Below are positions 28,696 to 37,592 of a DNA stretch of 61,045 nucleotides, one piece after another. The stretch is from Ruminococcus sp. (GTDB lineage: Bacteria; Bacillota; Clostridia; Oscillospirales; Acutalibacteraceae): NCBI GenBank assembly GCA_017458105.1, contig JAFTGC010000046.1, positions 1 to 61,045 of the forward strand, given 5' to 3'. Position numbers and translations under genes: made by a program. The notes beneath the pieces are model-generated. The model was given only the letters and a program-made list of their open reading frames with translations, was not told the DNA's origin and did not search any database. How positions within the stretch are numbered: the first letter of the stretch is position 1; every line of letters begins with the position of its first letter.

Positions 28696-29565
28696 TTACT
28701 TTCCCTTTCTGTTTTTACTCTTTGTTCTAAATTCAAAGACATTGCGGACAATGAGAACAGCTACAGCAATAAGAACAAGGAGTGAAGAAACTGCAAAAGC
28801 TGCCGTTATTGAATCGGCTGAGCCGGACATATAGAGTGCGTCAATTTCAAGCGGAAGTGTGAATGTACCGCCTCTTGTCTTTGAAAGTGCGTGAACTGCA
28901 CCGAACTCACCGAGTGCTCTTGCTGTACAGAGAATAATACCGTACACCAGGGCCCACTTTATGTGTGGGAATGTTATTTTTCTGAATATTTTAAAACCAC
29001 CTGCACCCAGGATTGAGGCTGCTTCTTCCTCGTCTTTACCTACGGTATTCAAAACAGGTACAATCTCTCTGGATACAAACGGGAAGGTAACAAATATTGT
29101 GGCAAGAACTACGCCCGGAATAGCAAAAACTATCTGAATATCTGTACCAAGTGCCGAGTTGATTGAATCTATTATTTCGCTTGCCCAACCGAGTCTGCCA
29201 AATGTCATAATAAAGGCAAGACCTGCAATAACCGGTGAAATTGAGAACGGAATATCTATCAAAGTTGAAAGTACATTTTTACCTTTGAAGTCAAACTTTG
29301 TGATTACCCACGAAGCTACAAGTCCGAAAACAGTATTAACTGCTACGGCTATTACTGTTGCAATAAATGTTACAACGAGTGCTGAAGTTACATAGTCTGT
29401 CGAGAGTGCCTTGAAGTAGTAGTCAACACCCTCTCTGAGTGAATTTACTATAACCGACGCAAGCGGTAAAATCAGCATTACGGCGATGAACAGTACACTG
29501 AGACCGATAAGGATATACTTGGTGATTTTTCTTGAACGAGCTTCTTTTTGATCAAATATTTCCAT
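28696..29565 (-). CDS. cysW: Sulfate ABC transporter permease CysW
   Basis: 289 residues, six predicted membrane spans. The cytoplasmic EAA loop that contacts CysA is EEEAASILGAGGFKIFRKITFPHIKW. ALGEFGAVHALSKTRGGT is the CysW-type motif. It is 12 bp after cysT and 10 bp before cysA. Confidence 0.94.
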   Translation of the reverse strand: MEIFDQKEARSRKITKYILIGLSVLFIAVMLILPLASVIVNSLREGVDYYFKALSTDYVTSALVVTFIATVIAVAVNTVFGLVASWVITKFDFKGKNVLSTLIDIPFSISPVIAGLAFIMTFGRLGWASEIIDSINSALGTDIQIVFAIPGVVLATIFVTFPFVSREIVPVLNTVGKDEEEAASILGAGGFKIFRKITFPHIKWALVYGIILCTARALGEFGAVHALSKTRGGTFTLPLEIDALYMSGSADSITAAFAVSSLLVLIAVAVLIVRNVFEFRTKSKNRKGK

Positions 29566-29577
29566 ATTTACACCGCC

Positions 29578-30423
29578 TTATCTTACACTGATGCGTCTTG
29601 AACGACGAATCTGAATGATATTAATTACAAACAGAAGTACAAATGAGATTATCAACAGTACAAGTGCAATTGCTGTAGCACTGGCATAGTCCATTCTTTC
29701 GAGCTTCTGCATGATTACATAAGAAACAACCTGTGTGTTATCCTTAGCACTGTTACCTGAAATATAAATAACGCTGCCGTATTCACCGATTCCTCTTGCA
29801 AGAGCCAAACCAAAGCCTGTTAAGAGTGATGGGAAAAGTTCAGGAAAAATTACTTTTCTGAAAGTTCTTCTTCTGCTCGAACCAAGGATATAAGCCGCTT
29901 CTTCATACTGATTATCAAGCTTTTCAAGTACAGGCTGTACCGCTCTTACCGTAAATGGAATACCTATGAAGATAAGTGCAATTACTATACCAATTTTAGT
30001 GTATGAAATATCAAGACCTATGCTTGAGAAAAAACTACCCGGAAAACCGGTGTCTGAATACATTTTTGAAAGTGTGATACCTGCAACTGCCGTTGGAAGT
30101 GCAAACGGCAGTTCTATAAGTCCGTCAAGTATTCTTTTGCCAGGAAAATCATATTTGACCAGAACCCATGCAAGGATTAGTCCGAACACACTGTTGATGA
30201 GTGCCGCAATAAGAGCACATACTATGCTGGTGGCGAAAGCATTTAATACATTGCTTGCTGTGATAAGTTTCCAAAATTCAGAAGGTGAAAGCTTGAAAGA
30301 ATACACAAGAACTGATGCAAGCGGAATAAGCACCAAAAGTGAAAGCAATGCAATGGTTATCCCTAAAGTAAGTTTAAAACCGGGAATAACTCTCACCTGT
30401 TTATTTCGTTTAAATAATGCCAT
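29578..30423 (-). CDS. cysT: Sulfate ABC transporter permease CysT
   Basis: 281 residues, six predicted membrane spans. The EAA loop is YEEAAYILGSSRRRTFRKVIFPELFPS and the ARGIGEYGSVIYISGN motif is typical of CysT (also called CysU). It partners with CysW to form the channel. The ribosome site is GGGAGG. It follows the binding-protein gene by 72 bp. Confidence 0.94.
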   Translation of the reverse strand: MALFKRNKQVRVIPGFKLTLGITIALLSLLVLIPLASVLVYSFKLSPSEFWKLITASNVLNAFATSIVCALIAALINSVFGLILAWVLVKYDFPGKRILDGLIELPFALPTAVAGITLSKMYSDTGFPGSFFSSIGLDISYTKIGIVIALIFIGIPFTVRAVQPVLEKLDNQYEEAAYILGSSRRRTFRKVIFPELFPSLLTGFGLALARGIGEYGSVIYISGNSAKDNTQVVSYVIMQKLERMDYASATAIALVLLIISFVLLFVINIIQIRRSRRISVR

Positions 30424-30495
30424 TTTAGCATCCTCCCGGATAAAATACAGCCGTACCCTGCCGCAACAGAATACGGCACTTTTTGTTATTTATGA

Positions 30496-31515
30496 TTAGT
30501 TACCGTAAATTTCGTCGAAGATTGCTCCATCATTGAAGAACTTCTCATAAGCTGCATCCCAACCGCCGAAATCATCAATCTTGCAAAGAGATACATTTAA
30601 GTCAAAAGTATCGCTGAACTTATTAAGAATAGTTTCATTTGTAGGTCTGTAACCGTTTTCTCCGATAATTTCCTGAGCTTCGTCAGAATACAGATACTCA
30701 AGGTATTCCTTAGCAGCTTCAGTTGAACCGTCTTTCTCAGCATTCTTATCAACAATTGCAACACTTGGCTGTGCAAGAATTGAAATGCTTGGAGTAACAA
30801 TTTCGTACTGATCAGGATACTCAGCAACACTGTTGATAGCTTCGTTTTCCCATGCAACAAGTACATCGCCTTGACCGTTTTCAACGAAGGTTGTTGTTGC
30901 ACCTCTTGCACCTGAATCCATTACTGTAACATTCTTGTAGAGAGCTTTTACAAACTCTTTAGCCTTGTTTTCGTCGTTATTGTTCTTATCAAGTGCATAT
31001 TTCCATGCTGCGAGGAAGTTCCAGCAAGCACCGCCACTGCTCTTTGGATCCGGGTTGATTATTTCTACACCCTTCTTTGTAAGGTCATCCCAGTCTTTGA
31101 TTTTCTTAGGATTGCCCTTACGAACAAGGAATACAATTGTTGAAGTGTATGGTGATGACTGAAGATCAAATTCATCAATCCAGCCTTCATTAATAAGACC
31201 GGCTTCTTCAATAAGTGTAATGTCATGTGCAAGTGCAAGTGTTACAACATCTGCATCTGAACCCTCAATTACCGAACGAGCCTGGCTGCCTGAACCGCCG
31301 TGTGACTGAACAAGTTCAATATCCTTGCCATGCTCTTCTTTATAATGCTTTTCAAAAAGTTTGTTATACTCTTGGTAAAGCTCACGGGTTGGGTCGTAGG
31401 ATACATTTGTTATGGAAACCTTACCGTCTTTATTTGAATTACCGGACGAACATCCTACAAGTGACGCTGCACCAACTACAGCTGCTAAAGCTATGCTTAT
31501 AATTTGCTTCTTCAT
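30496..31515 (-). CDS. sbp: Sulfate-binding lipoprotein
   Basis: Periplasmic-type solute receptor, 339 residues, tethered as a lipoprotein (signal MKKQIISIALAAVVGAASLV, lipobox LVGCS, Cys22). Sbp family features seen: VSYDPTRELYQEYN, QSHGGSGSQARSVIEGSDADVVTLALA, IINPDPKSSGGACWNFLAAW and GQGDVLVAWENEA. Binds sulfate or thiosulfate; the sequence does not settle which. It is the first gene of the transporter unit and has a long leader. Ribosome site AAGGAG. Confidence 0.95.
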   Translation of the reverse strand: MKKQIISIALAAVVGAASLVGCSSGNSNKDGKVSITNVSYDPTRELYQEYNKLFEKHYKEEHGKDIELVQSHGGSGSQARSVIEGSDADVVTLALAHDITLIEEAGLINEGWIDEFDLQSSPYTSTIVFLVRKGNPKKIKDWDDLTKKGVEIINPDPKSSGGACWNFLAAWKYALDKNNNDENKAKEFVKALYKNVTVMDSGARGATTTFVENGQGDVLVAWENEAINSVAEYPDQYEIVTPSISILAQPSVAIVDKNAEKDGSTEAAKEYLEYLYSDEAQEIIGENGYRPTNETILNKFSDTFDLNVSLCKIDDFGGWDAAYEKFFNDGAIFDEIYGN

Positions 31516-31583
31516 AAATAAATTTCTCCTTTAAATTATGTTGTTTTGTTTTCGTACTGAATCTTTAGAAACAGATTTATTTC

Positions 31584-31640
31584 TTAACACATTCGTGAAC
31601 TTTGAGAATTATGTTTAAACCAGATTAAAACGCTTTTCAT
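31584..31640 (-). CDS. Possible 18-residue leader peptide upstream of sbp
   Basis: Encodes MKSVLIWFKHNSQSSRMC with a GAAAGG site about 8 bp before the ATG, ending 68 bp upstream of sbp. The last sense codon is Cys (TGT), directly before the stop. In several bacteria, short upstream ORFs with cysteine codons control sulfur genes by ribosome stalling; that role here is inference. Confidence 0.45.
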   Translation of the reverse strand: MKSVLIWFKHNSQSSRMC

Positions 31641-31776
31641 ACCATTTTCCTTTCAGTTGTTTTGTTTTTTAAAGTTCTTTTTTGCTTGGCGTCGGCAGCA
31701 GGATTTTACCTGTATCTGTTTGTTTATGAAACAACTATTTTGCTTAAACTATACCGACATATACATTTATGTAAAA

Positions 31777-31903
31777 CGGATGGGAAACCATTGTTACAGA
31801 TGCTATCAATTGATTGTGAGAAAAATATGATACAAATTAATAGTGCTGAATGATGTAACAACAAAAATATAAAATACTTTTTTAAAGGGGTATTTCCCAT
31901 CCG
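31777..31903. repeat. Nested inverted repeats in the sulfate operon leader
   Basis: CGGATGGGAAA (31777-31787) and TTTCCCATCCG (31893-31903) are perfect inverted copies, 105 bp apart. Inside them TTGTTACA and TGTAACAA form a second perfect inverted pair. The interior is AT-rich and shows no gene. Confidence 0.75.
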
Positions 31904-32038
31904 CCAATTACCAAAAACTGTTTGCCTGTTGAATTTCATATTTGGGTGGCAGTTACCGAAGCAGATTTAACTAACAGCACCCGCCGCCCAAAATTAATTC
32001 AGGGGATTGTTTTGTGGTGTGTTCATTGACTGGTATAT

Positions 32039-32067
32039 ATTATGCTGATTTTTGCTTGTAAAGTCAA
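32039..32067 (-). promoter_or_regulatory. Candidate promoter of the sulfate transport operon
   Basis: Minus-strand -35 TTGACT (32062-32067) and -10 CATAAT (32039-32044), 17 bp apart. The CATTGACT/AGTCAATG inverted repeat (about 32023-32068) encloses it and could be an operator. Confidence 0.6.
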
Positions 32068-32162
32068 TGTATGTGAAGCAGAATAAAATCTATAAATTTT
32101 CATATTGTAAATAAATAGAAAATTTTCGGGTATAATAACCATTTGCATAATTTTTTTCTCAT

Positions 32163-32197
32163 AAAAAGAATCCGACCCGCAATTATACGAATCGGAT
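32163..32197 (-). terminator. Terminator at the end of the siroheme/sulfur operon
   Basis: Minus-strand ATCCGA and TCGGAT arms are followed by TCTTTTT. It lies about 28 bp after the JAMM peptidase stop. Confidence 0.65.
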
Positions 32198-32224
32198 ATA
32201 AAATTTACAACAATTTTGTGTTGC

Positions 32225-32635
32225 TTATTTTATAATAAATTCTTCTTTTTCAGCTTTATCGCCCTGAATTTTAAAAGAATTGAAAACAGGATTTTCAATA
32301 TCCATAAGCGATAAAATCAAGTAACTTGCTTTGCTGTCATATGCAAGGCGTTTATCCTCTTCAGACGGTCTTGACGGTGACTCCGGGTGAGAATGCCAGT
32401 TGCCAAGCGGAACAAGTCCGTTAGCTCGCATATCTTTAATTGAAGCAAGCTGTTCTTTTGGGTCAAGCGAAAAATGCTCGTTCGAGTGGTCAATATTTGT
32501 CAAAAGATAAACTTTTTTTATAACCTTATCTTCACCGATTTTTTCACCTGCAATAAGTCCACATGCCTCGTTAGGAAGTTCACTTTTTGCATACTCCAGA
32601 ATTTTGTTGTAGTCGGCTTTGCTCATACTTATCAT
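32225..32635 (-). CDS. JAMM/JAB metallopeptidase (HcyD/Mec-like)
   Basis: 136 residues. The zinc peptidase motif is complete: E23 (NEACGL), then H81-S-H83 with S91 and D94 in GNWHSHPESPSRPSEED. Small bacterial JAMM proteins of this kind trim one or more residues after the Gly-Gly of ThiS-like sulfur carriers. The carrier gene two genes upstream ends GGGQ, so removing the tail would expose Gly-Gly. The ATG overlaps the stop of the ThiF-like gene (ATGA). Last gene of the operon. Confidence 0.88.
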   Translation of the reverse strand: MISMSKADYNKILEYAKSELPNEACGLIAGEKIGEDKVIKKVYLLTNIDHSNEHFSLDPKEQLASIKDMRANGLVPLGNWHSHPESPSRPSEEDKRLAYDSKASYLILSLMDIENPVFNSFKIQGDKAEKEEFIIK

Positions 32636-33441
32636 AGCACACCGTCACATTCTGCCTGCTCGTAATCAATAAGCTCTGTAATTGTAGGATGATCTCCGCA
32701 GACTGTACAATCTTCAGTGTGAGAAGGCAGTTTAACCTTGCGGAATTCCATTGTCAGTGCATCATAAGTGAGAAGGTAACCTGTCAGAAGCTCACCTACA
32801 CCGATAATATATTTAACAGCCTCCATTGCCTGCAAGCTGCCGATAACACCGCCCATTGCACCAATAACGCCTGCCTGCTTACAGGTTGGCACTGCATCCT
32901 TCGGAGGTGGATTTTTGAATACACAACGATAACAAGGACCTTTACCCGGCACATATGTCATAAGCTGACCTTTGAAGCGAATAATTCCTGCGTGCGAAAA
33001 CGGCTTACCTGCCATTACGCAAGCGTCATTTATAAGAAACTTTGCAGGGAAATTGTCCGTGCCGTCAATTACAAAGTCATAATCCTTGATTAAATCAAGG
33101 ATATTTTCGCTTGACACAAAGGTACGGTATGTATTAACCGAAACATCAGGATTCATCTCCTGCATTGTTTCTTTTGCAGAAAGAACCTTTGCTTTACCTA
33201 CATCCTTTGTAGCATGAATAATCTGTCTTTGCAAATTTGAAAGATCAACTTCATCTGCATCGGCAATGCCGATTGTTCCAACGCCCGCTGCTGCAAGATA
33301 CATTGCAGCCGGAGCACCGAGTCCGCCTGCTCCTATTATAAGAACCTTTGAATTGAGGAGCTTTTTCTGACCCTTCACACCCACCTCTTTGAGGATAATG
33401 TGGCGTGAATAACGCTCAATCTGTTCGTTTGTAAACGCCAT
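32632..33441 (-). CDS. ThiF/MoeB-type adenylyltransferase (HcyF-like)
   Basis: E1-like enzyme, 269 residues, which adenylates the C-terminus of the ThiS-like carrier. ATP site GAGGLGAPAAMYLAAAGVG (residues 37-55), DADEVDLSNLQRQ, the DGTDNFPAKFLIND substrate motif, zinc cysteines CYRC and CTVC, and the cysteine in PTCKQAGVIGAMGG. It overlaps hcyS-like by one base and the JAMM gene by four. Thiamine and molybdopterin genes are absent nearby, so a sulfur-carrier role in homocysteine or cysteine synthesis fits best. Confidence 0.92.
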   Translation of the reverse strand: MAFTNEQIERYSRHIILKEVGVKGQKKLLNSKVLIIGAGGLGAPAAMYLAAAGVGTIGIADADEVDLSNLQRQIIHATKDVGKAKVLSAKETMQEMNPDVSVNTYRTFVSSENILDLIKDYDFVIDGTDNFPAKFLINDACVMAGKPFSHAGIIRFKGQLMTYVPGKGPCYRCVFKNPPPKDAVPTCKQAGVIGAMGGVIGSLQAMEAVKYIIGVGELLTGYLLTYDALTMEFRKVKLPSHTEDCTVCGDHPTITELIDYEQAECDGVL

Positions 33442-33647
33442 TATTGACCGCCTCCCATAAAGTATAAGAATTCTACAGTGTCGCCGTCTTTAAGAACAGT
33501 TTTGTCGAATGTACCGCTCTCAAGGAACTCATCATTGAGAGAAACCGTTACATACTCAGGTGTTTCTACCTTTTCATCAACGATCAGCTGTGCAACTGTA
33601 AGACCTTCTTTAACCTCTTTTTTAATACCTGCAACTGTAATAAACAT
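33441..33647 (-). CDS. ThiS/MoaD-like sulfur carrier protein (HcyS-like)
   Basis: 68-residue beta-grasp protein. It ends FLYFMGGGQ: the Gly-Gly needed for adenylation is capped by an extra residue, so it must first be processed. The adjacent JAMM peptidase is the obvious processor. After adenylation by the ThiF-like enzyme it would carry a thiocarboxylate and donate sulfur to MetY, as described for HcyS in Wolinella succinogenes. Specific assignment is inferred from context and the tail. Confidence 0.88.
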   Translation of the reverse strand: MFITVAGIKKEVKEGLTVAQLIVDEKVETPEYVTVSLNDEFLESGTFDKTVLKDGDTVEFLYFMGGGQ

Positions 33648-33671
33648 AAAATTTTTCTCCTTTTTGTTATG

Positions 33672-33986
33672 TTAGATTTTATTAATAGTATCTATAATCT
33701 CGGACTTTGATACAGCACCGTTGAGGCGTTCCACCTCGCTGCCTTCTTTAAAAAATATAATTGTAGGTGCTGACGAAACCCCATACTGCTCTGCAAGTTC
33801 AATATTAAAATTAATATTCACCTTTGCAACTTTTAATGTATCTGCGTTTTCTTCTTCAATCTCGGCAAGCACCGGTGAAAGCCGTTTGCACGGAACACAG
33901 CTGTCAGAATAAAAATCAGCAATTACTGTTTTATCAGAGCGTAGTACCTCTGCGTCGAAATTATCGCTGTTGACTTTGGAAGGCAT
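33672..33986 (-). CDS. Thioredoxin
   Basis: 104 residues, full thioredoxin fold. Active site is CVPC in DFYSDSCVPCKRLSPVL instead of the usual CGPC; the cis-Pro motif SSAPTIIFF is intact. It directly abuts the TusA-like gene (end to start) and precedes the sulfur carrier by 24 bp, which suggests a dedicated reductant for the sulfur relay or sulfite reduction. Confidence 0.92.
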   Translation of the reverse strand: MPSKVNSDNFDAEVLRSDKTVIADFYSDSCVPCKRLSPVLAEIEEENADTLKVAKVNINFNIELAEQYGVSSAPTIIFFKEGSEVERLNGAVSKSEIIDTINKI

Positions 33987-34232
33987 TTAATCACCCACCT
34001 TTTTAACAATAAGGTTGTATGTTCCGTCTTCATTGTTAATAAGTTTGAGAATCTGATGACCCTCTTCCTTAATACTTCTGGGAACATTTTGAACAGGCTC
34101 GCCATCGTTCATTTTAATTGAGAGAATCTGACCGTCGTCGAGCTCTTCAATTGCAACCTTTGCCTTTACGAAAGTTGTCGGACAGACAACATCTGTTATA
34201 TCTACATTATCGTCAATTTTAAAATCAGCCAT
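33987..34232 (-). CDS. TusA-family sulfurtransferase-like protein
   Basis: 81 residues with the TusA fold. The active cysteine lies in DVVCPTTFVKAKVAIEEL: the usual CPxP has become CPTT, a variant found in proteins linked to sulfite reductase genes. GEPVQNVPRSIKEEGHQIL is also characteristic. It likely carries persulfide sulfur. It overlaps the reductase gene by 8 bp and touches the thioredoxin gene. Confidence 0.88.
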   Translation of the reverse strand: MADFKIDDNVDITDVVCPTTFVKAKVAIEELDDGQILSIKMNDGEPVQNVPRSIKEEGHQILKLINNEDGTYNLIVKKVGD

Positions 34233-35085
34233 TATATGCCTCCAACACTGTTTCTATGAATTTTTCTTTACCCACTCTATCTATTGTGAACTTGAAACGC
34301 TCGCCTGCGTTAGCATTCTCTTCAAAGAACTTGATTGTTGCATCGCAGATTTCCAGAAGCTTTTCCTTATCCTCAATAAATGGAATGATAGTCTGACCCT
34401 TTGCTATACTGTTGCCGAAAAGTCCGCCAAATGAAACCACATAACCGTTGACAATATCCCATGCCTCTGTAGGGCAGCTCTTAAAGCAACGACCACAGAA
34501 GTTACACTTATCTTTATCAACTTCAACTACACCGTCAGTGATTGTGATAGCACCTACTCGGCAAGCTTTTTCACAAACTCCGCATCCTATACAGGAGTCT
34601 TCAACCCACTCAGGCTTGATACCGCCCTTTATTCCCAGATCGTTTTCCTCTGCCTTGAGGCAGTTGTTCTGACAGCCTGTGATACCGAATTTGAACTTAT
34701 GAGGAAGCTCCCTTGCAAAGTATCTGTCATCAAGCTCCTTAGCAAGTGCGTAAGTGTCTATACAACCGCTCGGACAGATTTTTTCGCCCTGACAGGCTGT
34801 GATTGTTCTAACCCTGGGTCCGCATACACCCGGTTCAACACCACCGTCTGCAAGTGCATTTTTAACTTCTTCAATATTATCAAGCTTTATAAACGGAATT
34901 TCAACGCTCTGCCTTGATGTTAGGTGAACATGACCGTCACCAAACTTATCGGCAACCTCCGCTATCTTCGCAAGCTGTGTTGCAGTGAGATTGCCACCCA
35001 CCACACGCAGTCTTAATGAAAAATTATTTTTCTGCTTTTGACGCATGAAACCGCCTTTTTTTAATGTTGCATAATCAACTGCCAC
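34225..35085 (-). CDS. Siroheme/4Fe-4S sulfite reductase-type protein
   Basis: 286 residues. N-terminal ferredoxin-like half (FSLRLRVVGGNLTATQLAKIA, then GHVHLTSRQSVEIPFI) and the siroheme-[4Fe-4S] cysteines: C-x5-C in TACQGEKICPSGC and C-x3-C in GITGCQNNCLKAE. A two-cluster ferredoxin insert follows (CIGCGVCEKACR and CNFCGRCFKSCP). This is the compact single-subunit layout related to AsrC and the Fsr C-terminal part. It reduces sulfite to sulfide. GTG start at 35085 with AGGAGG 8 bp upstream. The operon supplies its siroheme. Confidence 0.9.
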   Translation of the reverse strand: MAVDYATLKKGGFMRQKQKNNFSLRLRVVGGNLTATQLAKIAEVADKFGDGHVHLTSRQSVEIPFIKLDNIEEVKNALADGGVEPGVCGPRVRTITACQGEKICPSGCIDTYALAKELDDRYFARELPHKFKFGITGCQNNCLKAEENDLGIKGGIKPEWVEDSCIGCGVCEKACRVGAITITDGVVEVDKDKCNFCGRCFKSCPTEAWDIVNGYVVSFGGLFGNSIAKGQTIIPFIEDKEKLLEICDATIKFFEENANAGERFKFTIDRVGKEKFIETVLEAYNG

Positions 35086-35097
35086 TCAAATCTCCTC

Positions 35098-36324
35098 CTA
35101 AAGTTTGTTTATTGCCTGCTCAAAATCAGACTTCAAATCCTCAATATCCTCTATACCAACACTTATACGGATCGTATCCTCATATACACCTGCGTTGATT
35201 TGCTGTTCTTCACTGCTGTGAGTGTAGATTGTACTTGCAGGATGTATAACAAGTGTTCGTACATCTCCTATATTTGTTGCTATAAGAGGTATTTGCAGAT
35301 TATTCATCAGCTTAAAAGCACGCTCTTTGCTGCCTATTCTTGCTGTTATGATTGCTCCTCCACGACCGCCAAACAGTTCGTCTGTAAGCGGTTTATAAGG
35401 ACTTTTATCGAGTGTAGGGTAATTTACATCGACACCTTCAAAGCTGTCGAGAAACTCGGAAAGTTCCTTTGCATTTGAACAAAGACGCTCCATACGAAGC
35501 CCTAAGGTTTCGATTCCCAGTGAATTGAGGAACGCATTTGTCGGCGAAAGACAACAGCCGACATTACGCCAAAGACCGTTGCGGAGTTTGGCAATATACG
35601 AAAATTTGCCGTATTTTTTATACTCTTCAAAACCGCTGTAACGCTCGGGGTCCCACTTAAAGTTTCCGCTGTCTACAATCACTCCGCTGACGGCATCACC
35701 GCTGCCGTTTATGTACTTTGACGAAGAGTGTACCACAATATCCGCACCGTATTTAATCGGATTAACCAGGTAAGGCGTAGCCGTTGTGCTGTCTATGATA
35801 AGCGGAATATTATGGTTATGTACAAGCTCGGAAACCTTTCGTATATCAACAATGTCAAGGGTAGGATTGCCGATAAGCTCTGCAAATACTGCCTTGGTTT
35901 TATCGGTAATAAGCGGTTCAATTGATTCAACACTTATATGGTTTACAAATTTTGTTTTGATTCCGAACGCTTTTAAATCGCCGAAAAGGTCGATTGTACC
36001 GCCGAAAAGCCCTGCCCCTGCAATAACTTCATCCCCTGACTGGAGTATATTAAGGAGCGATATTGTTACCGCTGCCATACCTGATGAACAGGCAACGGCT
36101 CCGATGCCGTTTTCCAGAGAAGCTATACGCTTTTCAAAAGAATCCACTGTAGGGTTGCTGATTCTTGTGTAAGCATAACCGGGAGCCTTATTGTTAAAAA
36201 CTTTTTCCAGCTTTTCGGGGGATTCGTGAGCAAAGGCACTTACCTGATATACAGGAGTTAAAGTTGCACCTGTGCCGGAGTCACCGTTGAAATTACCGTG
36301 TAGAAGTGCTGTATTGAAATTCAT
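35098..36324 (-). CDS. metY: O-acetylhomoserine sulfhydrylase
   Basis: PLP enzyme of the Cys/Met metabolism family, 408 residues. Pyridoxal lysine K203 in VHSSSKYINGSGD, GYAYTRISNPTV, and FAELIGNPTLDIVDI are visible. It would use O-acetylhomoserine and sulfide, or carrier-bound thiocarboxylate, to make homocysteine. Its position between hemL (4-bp overlap) and the sulfite reductase-carrier genes supports the thiocarboxylate route. Confidence 0.92.
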   Translation of the reverse strand: MNFNTALLHGNFNGDSGTGATLTPVYQVSAFAHESPEKLEKVFNNKAPGYAYTRISNPTVDSFEKRIASLENGIGAVACSSGMAAVTISLLNILQSGDEVIAGAGLFGGTIDLFGDLKAFGIKTKFVNHISVESIEPLITDKTKAVFAELIGNPTLDIVDIRKVSELVHNHNIPLIIDSTTATPYLVNPIKYGADIVVHSSSKYINGSGDAVSGVIVDSGNFKWDPERYSGFEEYKKYGKFSYIAKLRNGLWRNVGCCLSPTNAFLNSLGIETLGLRMERLCSNAKELSEFLDSFEGVDVNYPTLDKSPYKPLTDELFGGRGGAIITARIGSKERAFKLMNNLQIPLIATNIGDVRTLVIHPASTIYTHSSEEQQINAGVYEDTIRISVGIEDIEDLKSDFEQAINKL

Positions 36325-37592
36325 TCTATCACCTTACCATATCTTGAAATTATACTACAGGTTTTTTCTATATCTTCATCGCTGTGTGCATATGATACAA
36401 ACATTGCTTCAAACTGTGAAGGTGCCGTGTACACACCATTATCGAGCAAATAAGAATAATACTTTGCGTATTCTGCAGTATTTGAAGTTTTTGCCGTATT
36501 ATAATCGGTTACTGAAATATCAGTAAAAAACGGAGTCAATATTGAGCCTACACGGTTTACATTAAGACCTATATTTTGCATACTGCTTTGAAGTTTTGCC
36601 GATTTTTGTTCAAGCACTGTGTATAAATCGGGAGTGCTTTCAAGAATTTTAAGTGTTGCTGTTCCTGCCGAAACTGCAACGGGATTACCTGAAAGTGTTC
36701 CTGCCTGATACACTGAACCGAGCGGAGCTACACACTGCATAATCTCGCTTTTTCCTCCGTAGACTGCAAGAGGCATTCCGCCGCCCACAATTTTACCGAG
36801 TGCCGTCAAGTCAGGGGTTATGCCGTAATATTTTTGAGCACCGCCTATTGAAAGCCGAAAACCTGTTATCACCTCGTCAAATATCAGAAGTGAATTGTAT
36901 TTGTTTGTTATATTTCTTAAAAACTGTAAAAAGTTTTCTTTGGGCGGGACTACTCCCATATTTGCAGCACAAGGTTCAACTATTACACACGCTATATCAT
37001 CACCAAATTTGCCGAACAGTTCCTCAACAAAATTTTCGTCATTATATTTTGCCAGCAAGGTATTTTCGGTATATCCTTTAGGAACTCCGCTGCTGTCGGG
37101 AATAGAGTTTGTCAAAAGTCCGGAACCGGCTTTTACAAGAAGTCCGTCAGAGTGGCCGTGGTAACAACCCTCAAATTTTAAAATTTTATCCCTTTTTGTA
37201 TAGCCCCTGGCGGCACGAATTGCACTCATAACCGCCTCTGTACCTGAGTTTACAAGTCTTAGTAACTCCATTGACGGAAAATGCTTTTTGATAAGTTCCG
37301 CAAGTTCGATTTCTCCGCTATGGCAAGCTCCAAAGGTAAGCCCTTTTTCGCAAGTTGCCGTAACAGCCTTGATTACTTCCTGTCTGCTGTGCCCGAGGAT
37401 ATTCGGTCCCCAAGAACACACATAATCTATGTACTCATTGCCGTCAACATCGTAGATTTTATCACCATTTGCATGGTCTACAAACATCGGTATTCTTCCT
37501 ACATTTTTGCACGCTCTTACAGGGCTGTTTACTCCGCCCGGCATAAACTGCTGTGCTTTATCATAAAGCTCATTTGAAATTTTTGTGTTCAT
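36321..37592 (-). CDS. hemL: Glutamate-1-semialdehyde 2,1-aminomutase
   Basis: Makes 5-aminolevulinate from glutamate 1-semialdehyde, second step of the C5 tetrapyrrole route. 423 residues. [15 protein letters not shown] at the start, [22 protein letters not shown], and the PLP lysine in [22 protein letters not shown] 37592 overlaps the hemB stop (ATGA) and has GGAGG just upstream. It overlaps metY by four bases, linking siroheme and sulfur genes. Confidence 0.96.
   Translation of the reverse strand: MNTKISNELYDKAQQFMPGGVNSPVRACKNVGRIPMFVDHANGDKIYDVDGNEYIDYVCSWGPNILGHSRQEVIKAVTATCEKGLTFGACHSGEIELAELIKKHFPSMELLRLVNSGTEAVMSAIRAARGYTKRDKILKFEGCYHGHSDGLLVKAGSGLLTNSIPDSSGVPKGYTENTLLAKYNDENFVEELFGKFGDDIACVIVEPCAANMGVVPPKENFLQFLRNITNKYNSLLIFDEVITGFRLSIGGAQKYYGITPDLTALGKIVGGGMPLAVYGGKSEIMQCVAPLGSVYQAGTLSGNPVAVSAGTATLKILESTPDLYTVLEQKSAKLQSSMQNIGLNVNRVGSILTPFFTDISVTDYNTAKTSNTAEYAKYYSYLLDNGVYTAPSQFEAMFVSYAHSDEDIEKTCSIISRYGKVIE

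Larger units (their letters stand above)
31516..32038 (-). promoter_or_regulatory. Long structured leader of the sulfate transport operon
   Basis: About 515 bases separate the promoter at 32039 from sbp. In transcript order it holds a hairpin built from GGGCGGC and GCCACCC (about 31945-31990), a perfect 11-bp inverted pair (31777-31787 and 31893-31903), a CAGG-TAAAAT-CCTG hairpin (about 31700-31713) and a short ORF (31584-31640). No known riboswitch class was recognised. Such a long leader suggests post-initiation control of sulfate uptake. Confidence 0.5.

Noticed and set aside
31516-32038. Known riboswitch (SAM, cobalamin, TPP, T-box) in the sulfate operon leader
   Set aside because: None of the conserved core sequences of these classes could be found. 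Kept only as an unassigned structured leader.
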